Virus record (IMG/VR): IMGVR_UViG_3300042888_002965
Location: 1 to 54,814 of that record
Strand: one strand, 5' to 3'
Source of the DNA: a virus
DNA length: 54,814 nt
In this document: piece after piece, positions 50,596 to 54,814 of the stretch
Layout: every line of letters starts with the position of its first letter
Position numbering within the stretch: position 1 is the stretch's first letter
Position numbers and translations under genes: made by a program
The notes under the pieces: generated by a model
What the model was told of the DNA's origin: nothing
The model's input: the letters and a program-made list of their open reading frames with translations, nothing else
Database searches by the model: none

Positions 50596-51333
50596 TTAAA
50601 TATTTTTTACTAAATTCATTAATCCCTCTGAAGCATTAACTGTTCTACCTGTACTTGCTTTGGTTTTCTCTGCCTTATTCTCCGTAGAACCTCCTAAGGA
50701 CTTCCAGTTATCGTATTCTATTTTAGAAGCTAGGAAGTCTGCATTATGAAGAATATAGACTAAATTAGTTTTAAATTTAGCATCAGGACTAAAAGACATA
50801 TAGTAAGGCTTATTTACATCATCATATAATCCATCATGTAATTTAATAGCTAAGAATTCTCTTTCTGTTAAAGCTATACCATATTGCTGTAGAGTAAAAA
50901 GAGAACGGTCTTGAATAAGCATAAAAGTTAAATCCTTATTAGGAGTATACATTTCATTTAATTTATCCTGTCTCCACTTATCTGTTTGTTGAATATAGTT
51001 AGGTTTTCCTTTAGAACCTATTTTACCTAAATCATGATTAAGAGCTGCAAAAACTAACTCTTCATCTGTAAAATCTATAGAGGTACCCATCTCTTCCCAT
51101 AATGCTTTAGTTTTTAAAGCACAATGAACAACACGATTAACATGGTCAATATACCCTCCCGGGAAAGCATTATGGTAAAAAGTCTTTCCGGAGGCAGGAG
51201 CCATAACCATTTCATCGGCAAGGTCAAGGTAAAGAGCTTTTAACTTCTCTTTACGATCACCTGTTATAAAAGTATCAACGATTTTAAGATGTTTATCCCA
51301 ATTACGTTCTATTTGTTCTGCCGAAAGATTCAT
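50596..51333 (-). CDS. HD-domain phosphohydrolase
   Basis: 245 residues. HD superfamily metal-dependent phosphohydrolase: TFYHNAFPGGYIDHVNRVVH (H54, H64), FAALNHDLGKIGSKG (H100, D101) and a later Asp in VYILHNADFLASKIEYD. The HNAFPGG..DH signature is found in a subgroup of HD proteins of bacteria and T4-like phages, some of which act on nucleotides or nucleic-acid ends. The precise substrate is unknown. A C-terminal Lys/Thr linker and short helix close the protein. Its ATG overlaps the preceding small gene (TAATG). Confidence 0.85.
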   Translation of the reverse strand: MNLSAEQIERNWDKHLKIVDTFITGDRKEKLKALYLDLADEMVMAPASGKTFYHNAFPGGYIDHVNRVVHCALKTKALWEEMGTSIDFTDEELVFAALNHDLGKIGSKGKPNYIQQTDKWRQDKLNEMYTPNKDLTFMLIQDRSLFTLQQYGIALTEREFLAIKLHDGLYDDVNKPYYMSFSPDAKFKTNLVYILHNADFLASKIEYDNWKSLGGSTENKAEKTKASTGRTVNASEGLMNLVKNI

Positions 51334-51506
51334 TAGTCTTGGTGTTCGGTATTCAATAGAGTTCTAAGATCACCTATCTTCTCTAATAATACCTCTACCA
51401 AACCATATGCAACATCTAATTCATTTTTATGAATATTATACCCCATATTTTTTACTTCTGCTTCAAATCTTTCTAACTTTTGTTCGAATAAATCTTTGTT
51501 TCTCAT
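51333..51506 (-). CDS. Small helical protein (57 aa)
   Basis: 57 residues: MRNKDLFEQKLERFEAEVKN, MGYNIHKNELDVAYGLVEVL, LEKIGDLRTLLNTEHQD, i.e. two amphipathic helices. Its stop overlaps the HD gene ATG as TAATG, and the ATG follows an A-rich leader downstream of a class A promoter. It is the first gene of the HD-membrane-sigma unit. Size and charge suggest a regulatory partner, but no family is recognised. Confidence 0.66.
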   Translation of the reverse strand: MRNKDLFEQKLERFEAEVKNMGYNIHKNELDVAYGLVEVLLEKIGDLRTLLNTEHQD

Positions 51507-51580
51507 TTTGTTTATTTTTATTAATTACTATTTTTTTAAGTTTTTATTCCTTTTTTAGTCCGGGATAATTTCTTATAGAG

Positions 51581-51611
51581 GTAAGGTATGAACTTTTTTT
51601 TTGGGAAACAA
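51581..51611 (-). promoter_or_regulatory. Class A promoter, HD-sigma unit
   Basis: Minus strand: TTG (51609-51611), 20 bp, then TACCTTAC (51581-51588), 74 nt before the ATG at 51506. The -7 box is the most divergent of the six. The TTG sits just before the lipoprotein stop. Confidence 0.55.
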
Positions 51612-51614
51612 CTA

Positions 51615-52268
51615 TTAAGGTTCAAAAGATATCTTTATCTCTTTGTTAATAGTTTTTTTATTTTCTCCTAAAGTCACCTCTAAATATATTGTTGCTGTCA
51701 TCCCTTCAAAATCGTCAAAGAAAACCATGCTCTGCTGAGGAGTATACGTGTATTTGCTGTAAGTTGCGAAATATCCTTGGTAAGCCGGGTGATTTGTATT
51801 AACATGAGGATTACGTTGAATCTCATACCCTGCTAGGTTGATTATAGTAGTCTGTCCTATTAGTTGCGGAAATGTATAAGAAGCAGTTCCGTAAGGAATT
51901 GGTGTGTTCATCTGACTACTTGACCAAAGTCCTAGAAAAGAATAAGTAGGGTAAGTCCAAATAACATTTCCAAGAGTATAGAAGAAATTAGAATCAAATC
52001 CTGTTTCTACTAAAGGAACTCCATTTATAACATAGTGAGGATCCAACTCATTTATACGACCTTTTACAGTAAAATAGTCTAGATCAGCATGTTTTATATG
52101 CCATACCCCTTGTGGGTCTTGGTAGGTCCCAGGATGACCTAGAGTATCAATCCAGAATTCTACACCGCAATCCCCATTTAAACAAACATCTTGTTGAATC
52201 TCATCAGGAGTACAGCTAAAAATAAATAACGATACTAATGCTAAAAATAAAAATTTAAACTGTTTCAT
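51615..52268 (-). CDS. Phage-encoded lipoprotein
   Basis: 217 residues. A lipoprotein signal peptide MKQFKFLFLALVSLFIFSC ends in a lipobox with Cys19, followed by TPDEIQQD, typical of Bacteroidota lipoproteins. The mature part is beta-rich with many Tyr, Trp and Thr, and there are two more Cys at 29 and 34 (VCLNGDCG). No enzyme motif. It would be anchored in a host membrane. In other phages such lipoproteins can block superinfection, which is a hypothesis here. It has its own class A promoter. Confidence 0.8.
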   Translation of the reverse strand: MKQFKFLFLALVSLFIFSCTPDEIQQDVCLNGDCGVEFWIDTLGHPGTYQDPQGVWHIKHADLDYFTVKGRINELDPHYVINGVPLVETGFDSNFFYTLGNVIWTYPTYSFLGLWSSSQMNTPIPYGTASYTFPQLIGQTTIINLAGYEIQRNPHVNTNHPAYQGYFATYSKYTYTPQQSMVFFDDFEGMTATIYLEVTLGENKKTINKEIKISFEP

Positions 52269-52290
52269 AATATATCTTTTTGATTACACC

Positions 52291-52321
52291 TAAATATAAG
52301 AAGAAAAACTAAAGGAGGCAA
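52291..52321 (-). promoter_or_regulatory. Class A promoter, lipoprotein gene
   Basis: Minus strand: AGTTG (TTG at 52319-52321), 20 bp, then TATATTTAGG (-7 box 52291-52298), 22 nt before the ATG. Confidence 0.78.
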
Positions 52322-52404
52322 CTATTTTTTAATTTATTTTCGAAGAATCGCCGCGCAAGATTTTATATATCCTTGCCTAACCTCTGTTAATTTCCTGTTA
52401 ATCC

Positions 52405-53037
52405 TTAATAAGTAATAGGATTTCCTATAGCAAACACTGCCCCTACCTCACGAACCTTATCAAAAGCCGTTAATGGATCTAGGGTAAAAAACTCTCTTGA
52501 AGAACCAAGATCGGAAGAAACCCTTACAGGGGCAAAGAAAGTGTGAACAGCCTGTTCTACATAAAAGGCAGTACCTTTCTCTACCGGAAGAGCAAATTTT
52601 GGAACCCACTCCTCAACTGTCGCAGTAGCGTTAATTGACGTGACTCTGCTATGAACTTCCTTAATGGTCATTCCTATCTTAACCAAGGAAGGATAACCCG
52701 GATTAACCAGAATATAGACATACTCGATATTATCTTTAGATTTCTCTTTTATTTGTCTATTCTCTATACCATGGAAATATCTCCAGGAATAAGTATTACT
52801 ATCTGTATCCACTATGCCTTCAGATACCTCTATAAGGTATTTTGCCGAAAGGAAGTTAAGGAGTTTATCTGGGGATATATGCCTGTGTTTGGATTGTAGT
52901 TTTATAAATGCTTCTTTCCACTGTTTTCCGTTTTCTCCAAAAGGGGTGGCAGACTCTGGCGAAGCATCAACAATTGTAATCTCTCCTAATAATTCAAGAG
53001 ACATGGCCTCTCCCATACTTATTTTGTCTTTATACAT
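52405..53037 (-). CDS. T5orf172 / GIY-YIG-domain protein
   Basis: 210 residues. The C-terminal half matches the T5orf172 branch of the GIY-YIG superfamily: EYVYILVNPGYPSLVKIGMT (about 105-124), an R at 131 in HSRVTSIN, a Glu in FYVEQAVHTFFAPVR (E161), then SREFFTLDP. The N-terminal half is helical (QWKEAFIKLQ, HISPDKLLNFLSAKYL) and could bind DNA or a partner. T5orf172 proteins occur in phages and in some defence systems; catalytic roles are mostly unproven. Probably co-transcribed with the membrane-protein pair before it. Confidence 0.78.
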   Translation of the reverse strand: MYKDKISMGEAMSLELLGEITIVDASPESATPFGENGKQWKEAFIKLQSKHRHISPDKLLNFLSAKYLIEVSEGIVDTDSNTYSWRYFHGIENRQIKEKSKDNIEYVYILVNPGYPSLVKIGMTIKEVHSRVTSINATATVEEWVPKFALPVEKGTAFYVEQAVHTFFAPVRVSSDLGSSREFFTLDPLTAFDKVREVGAVFAIGNPITY

Positions 53038-53052
53038 AACTTATTTGTTTAA

Positions 53053-53238
53053 TTAATAATCTCCATTAAAAAATTCTCTTATAAAAGCAAACACTACAAA
53101 AGGCCAGAATAACACACATGATATTATCTCTATAAAAGTAAAAGGTTCACTTGTTTTCATCTCCCGAATGGAGATATCCGATAGAATGTATATAAAAACA
53201 CCTATACCGAGGTATGTTAACATGTAATCTACTATCAT
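53053..53238 (-). CDS. Small membrane protein, tandem paralogue 2
   Basis: 61 residues with two hydrophobic spans around YLGIGVFIYILSDISIR and EIISCVLFWPFVVFAFI. It shares with the gene before it the order DISIR, K, PFTF, WP and a final NGD. The two ATG/TAA ends overlap as TAATG. Both resemble a recent tandem duplication. Function unknown; the topology of two spans with short tails would suit a small inner-membrane effector. Confidence 0.66.
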   Translation of the reverse strand: MIVDYMLTYLGIGVFIYILSDISIREMKTSEPFTFIEIISCVLFWPFVVFAFIREFFNGDY

Positions 53239-53432
53239 TAAAAATCTCCGTTTAAGTAATCCGTTACCAATACAGATATAACCGTCGGCCAGATGAGGGC
53301 AACAATGATTACATCCTTGAATGTGAATGGAGGGCTTACCTTGATCAATCTTATAGAGATGTCGGTAATAACTGAAAGAATCCCCCCTGTAATGAAATAA
53401 CCAATTGCGATGTTTAAAATTAAATTTTCCAT
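53238..53432 (-). CDS. Small membrane protein, tandem paralogue 1
   Basis: 64 residues, two hydrophobic spans (NIAIGYFITGGILSVITDIS and VIIVALIWPTVISVLVTDYL). The motif order DISIR.IK.S.PFTF, WP, NGD is shared with the next gene. It is the first gene after a strong class A promoter, suggesting early expression. No signal peptide cleavage site is evident. Function unknown. Confidence 0.66.
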   Translation of the reverse strand: MENLILNIAIGYFITGGILSVITDISIRLIKVSPPFTFKDVIIVALIWPTVISVLVTDYLNGDF

Positions 53433-53461
53433 AACCTATTTGTTTAATTGATTTCTATACC

Positions 53462-53492
53462 TAAATATACGAATAAAGGTCACTTCTAGCAA
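53462..53492 (-). promoter_or_regulatory. Class A promoter, membrane-pair unit
   Basis: Minus strand: AGTTGC (TTG at 53490-53492), 20 bp, then TATATTTAGG (-7 box 53462-53469), 29 nt before the ATG. The TTG abuts the stop codon of the preceding gene. Confidence 0.8.
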
Positions 53493-53906
53493 CTATTTCT
53501 TAAAGAAAAGGTCGTAAAACTTAAAAATAATTGCACATTTCTCGTAATACTCTCTCTCTTCATAGAATTCTAATAATTCTTCCAAGGCGTATTTGATAGC
53601 TTGAGGTCCGAATTCATCAACAAGTTCTAAAACCGTGTCTGACTGTGATAGATTGATTCTCTCAAGGTATCCAATAAGGCCGTTAAAGTACTTTAGTTTT
53701 ATAGAATCGGACATAGAGGCATAGTCTTTTCCGTATCTATTTGAATAGATCTTATCTATGATGAAATAATTCTCTACCCCTCTTATCACCATACCGAATA
53801 ATACAAAGGAATTGTCCAATACCTCCTCTACATGGTTTTCTCTATAGACAGCTTCATCCCCCTGGGAGAATATATCAAAAAGGTCGTTACTATTAAGCTT
53901 CTTCAT
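53493..53906 (-). CDS. Hypothetical acidic helical protein
   Basis: 137 residues from MKKLNSNDLFDIFSQGDEAV. A longer in-frame start exists at 54017, but the extra 37 residues are not protein-like and would cross the promoter motif. Helical throughout: FVLFGMVIRGVENYFIIDKI, SDSIKLKYFNGLIGYLERIN and the Glu-rich LEELLEFYEEREYYEKC. No known motif. Follows the 458-bp intergenic region. Confidence 0.6.
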   Translation of the reverse strand: MKKLNSNDLFDIFSQGDEAVYRENHVEEVLDNSFVLFGMVIRGVENYFIIDKIYSNRYGKDYASMSDSIKLKYFNGLIGYLERINLSQSDTVLELVDEFGPQAIKYALEELLEFYEEREYYEKCAIIFKFYDLFFKK

Positions 53907-53911
53907 CTTAT

Positions 53912-53918
53912 ATAAATA
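53912..53918 (-). promoter_or_regulatory. Class B-like motif before the 137-aa gene
   Basis: ATTATATATTTATATAAG on the minus strand, only 5 nt before the ATG. Confidence 0.38.
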
Positions 53919-54034
53919 TATAATGTTTGTATAACGAAAAATTGTCCGGAAAAAATCCCTTGGGTAGTTGGAGAATTGCTGGAAATGTTCTATATTAAAT
54001 ATAAGAAACAAACACATAGTAATACAACATAAGA

Positions 54035-54056
54035 GGTAGGTTAGGGGTATAGGTGG
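54035..54056 (+). repeat. G-rich cluster 1
   Basis: GGTAGGTTAGGGG and TATAGGTGG: five or more runs of two to four G with short loops, a possible two-tier G-quadruplex on the plus strand. Confidence 0.5.
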
Positions 54057-54131
54057 TAACCGTGCTAGGGTTTAGCAGCTATATAGACCAAACTTAAAGA
54101 AGGAGGACACCTTGAGCAGTAATTCTTCTTC

Positions 54132-54157
54132 GGAGGGACTAGGTTAGGTAGGTTGGG
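54132..54157 (+). repeat. G-rich cluster 2
   Basis: GGAGGGACTAGG and TTAGGTAGGTTGGG. It shares the TAGGTTAGG / GGTAGGTT words with cluster 1. Confidence 0.5.
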
Positions 54158-54273
54158 CTCATAACAACATCTTTCTTAAAGCTACATAGTATATATAAAT
54201 ATATACCCCCATACCTCAATTTTCATCAGAAATATACAACTCTATGTGGGCCCAAATACCCGAGTGGCTACCC

Positions 54274-54307
54274 GTTGAGGGAACTTAACTATCAAACTTC
54301 TCTCAAC
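54274..54307. other. Stem-loop in intergenic region
   Basis: GTTGAGGG pairs with CTCTCAAC (8 bp, one wobble) across an 18-nt loop; the right arm touches the first iteron. Confidence 0.5.
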
Positions 54308-54344
54308 TTGACCTCACCTTGACGTCACCTTGACCACCGGTCAA
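54307..54344. repeat. Three 11-bp iterons and an inverted repeat
   Basis: CTTGACCTCAC, CTTGACGTCAC and CTTGACCACCG follow each other without gaps (54307-54339). The middle unit contains the palindrome TGACGTCA. The last overlaps a 6+3+6 inverted repeat TTGACC-ACC-GGTCAA (54330-54344). The 11-bp period keeps each unit on nearly the same DNA face, as in operator or initiator-binding arrays. Confidence 0.8.
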
Positions 54345-54369
54345 AAAAAAAGTTAGTCCGAAGACTAAC
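54343..54369 (-). terminator. Intrinsic terminator of the 82-aa gene
   Basis: On the minus strand a perfect 7-bp stem GTTAGTC/GACTAAC closed by a TTCG tetraloop, followed by nine T. The stem overlaps the stop codon of the gene at 54365. Confidence 0.93.
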
Positions 54370-54613
54370 CTTTAAAAACTTCTAGGTCCTCAAACCTAAT
54401 TCTTCTTTCTACTTTCCTACCCATCATGTAGCTGTAGCATTCAAACCTTACCCTGCCTATCATTTCTACATTCATATGATAGTCCTCCATTACTACTCTA
54501 CTCCTATCAGATGTTCTAAAGACCTTTGTAATAGATCTTTGATCCCTATCCAGCTTAAAGTAATTGCCTTTAATCTCGAACTCTACCCCTGCAATAAAAT
54601 CTTCTCTTGTCAT
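54365..54613 (-). CDS. Small beta-rich hypothetical protein
   Basis: 82 residues: MTREDFIAGVEFEIKGNYFK, then LDRDQRSITKVFRTSDRSRV and VMEDYHMNVEMIGRVRFECY. Alternating charged and hydrophobic residues suggest a small beta barrel, Arg-rich on one side, possibly nucleic-acid-binding. A single-gene unit between a class A promoter and a terminator. No family is recognised. Confidence 0.66.
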   Translation of the reverse strand: MTREDFIAGVEFEIKGNYFKLDRDQRSITKVFRTSDRSRVVMEDYHMNVEMIGRVRFECYSYMMGRKVERRIRFEDLEVFKG

Positions 54614-54641
54614 AATGTATCTCTTTTTAATTATTGATACC

Positions 54642-54672
54642 TAAATATAAGAACTCTTTTACAGAATAGCAA
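54642..54672 (-). promoter_or_regulatory. Class A promoter, 82-aa gene
   Basis: Minus strand: AGTTGC (TTG at 54670-54672), 20 bp, then TATATTTAGG (-7 box 54642-54649), 28 nt before the ATG. Confidence 0.8.
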
Positions 54673-54679
54673 CTCTTTA

Positions 54680-54793
54680 TTAAATCTCTTCCAGCATACT
54701 TATAAGGGCTACTACTTCATCTTTGTTTAAGAAAGAGATAAGAGCTACTGCCTTTCCATCCTCATCTACATCTTTCAATGTTAACTGAACCAT
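54680..54793 (-). CDS. Small acidic protein, possibly partial
   Basis: 37 residues from the ATG at 54793: MVQLTLKDVDEDGKAVALIS then FLNKDEVVALISMLEEI. A GGAGG lies 7 nt upstream, a perfect Shine-Dalgarno spacing, but other genes here lack such sites. The frame stays open to the window edge (SQYGGSK before the Met), so the gene may be longer and the GGAGG just Gly codons. Acidic alpha/beta composition. No family is recognised. Confidence 0.5.
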   Translation of the reverse strand: MVQLTLKDVDEDGKAVALISFLNKDEVVALISMLEEI

Positions 54794-54814
54794 CTTACTG
54801 CCTCCATATTGGCT

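Larger units (their letters stand above)
53907..54364. other. 458-bp intergenic region with iterons, G-rich clusters and stem-loops
   Basis: The longest non-coding stretch in the window. I see no open frame longer than about 15 codons that looks like protein. It holds an AT-rich near-palindrome, GTATATATAAATATATAC (54189-54206), two G-rich clusters, a TGGGCCCA palindrome (54247-54254), an 8-bp stem-loop (54274-54307), three 11-bp iterons and a terminator at its right edge. This density of dyads and iterons suits a replication origin, a protein-binding control region or a structured RNA; the sequence cannot tell which. Confidence 0.7.

Noticed and set aside
52320-52404. GC-containing stretch GCGCGGCGATTC with a possible hairpin after CAAGGATATATAA
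   Set aside because: The stem is short with a mismatch and no T run follows, so it was not called a terminator or RNA.
53907-54017. 37-codon N-terminal extension of the 137-aa gene
   Set aside because: The extension is an unlikely protein segment rich in Phe and Tyr and runs through the promoter-like motif; the internal ATG is preferred.
54245-54289. 14-codon plus-strand frame ATGTGGGCC... ending before the stem-loop
   Set aside because: Too short, no start context, no homologous counterpart, and every supported gene is on the other strand.
54255-54320. tRNA-like wording on the plus strand (CCCGAGTGGCTA, then GGGAACT)
   Set aside because: The D-arm and anticodon-arm cannot be paired into a cloverleaf, no T-loop consensus is present, and the region is better explained by a stem-loop and iterons.
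54794-54805. GGAGG as evidence for general Shine-Dalgarno use
   Set aside because: Virtually no other gene here has such a site with correct spacing, and these bases could be Gly codons of a longer gene.

Overview
This window looks like about 55 kb of a lytic T4-like contractile-tailed phage (myovirus) genome. Every gene I can support lies on the minus strand, so transcription runs from high to low coordinates. T4-type morphogenesis genes are recognisable: portal gp20, large terminase gp17, prohead protease gp21, scaffold gp22, major capsid gp23, neck gp13/gp14, tail-sheath stabiliser gp15, baseplate gp5-like, gp25 and gp6, primase gp61, PhoH and a gp55-like late sigma factor. The likely host is a member of Bacteroidota. 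Starts lack Shine-Dalgarno sequences and have A-rich leaders. Six promoters match the Bacteroidota layout (TTG, exactly 20 bp, TAnnTT). One gene encodes a typical Bacteroidota-style lipoprotein, and the big baseplate protein carries MBG-like beta domains. No tRNA, integrase, CRISPR array or insertion sequence was seen.

Layout from right to left (order of transcription). 54.8-51.6 kb: early-type accessory genes, including tandem small membrane proteins, a T5orf172/GIY-YIG protein, a lipoprotein and a 458-bp intergenic region with iterons. 51.5-49.6 kb: a 57-aa protein, an HD phosphohydrolase, a membrane protein and the sigma factor, behind an early-type promoter. 49.6-39.3 kb: baseplate genes ending in a 1212-aa protein. 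39.3-30.0 kb: adhesion and baseplate-periphery genes, including three small paralogues, two larger paralogues and a 1393-aa fibre made of HAEG repeats. 30.0-26.7 kb: small genes (GIY-YIG nuclease, zinc-ribbon protein, cupin-like, truncated kinase-like and internal-protein-like). 26.6-19.5 kb: primase, RecB-like nuclease, two Pol-beta-type nucleotidyltransferases (one fused to a HIGH-type nucleotidyltransferase and a zincin), a zincin, a HAD phosphatase and zinc-cluster proteins. 19.5-3.6 kb: head module. 3.6-0 kb: neck and tail-completion genes and the start of a further structural gene.

Two promoter classes can be separated by eye. Class A (TTG-N20-TAnnTT) precedes replication, accessory and regulatory genes and would be read by the host sigma factor. 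Class B (a TATTTAT core, no -33 element) precedes mainly virion genes, in five cases exactly 18 nt before the start codon. It probably depends on the gp55-like sigma factor, which itself sits behind a class A promoter, giving a simple early-to-late relay. Six intrinsic terminators separate the units. Many gene pairs overlap as TAATG, suggesting translational coupling.

The least conventional parts are the tri-domain nucleotidyltransferase-zincin fusion and its neighbours (20-25 kb), a truncated kinase-like protein ending just after its metal-binding Asp, a vWA protein in its own unit between capsid and PhoH, a recurrent FDL-type N-terminal peptide that resembles T4 capsid-targeting sequences, and the 54.0-54.36 kb intergenic region. 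All functional names are from motif recognition by eye; no database search was possible.
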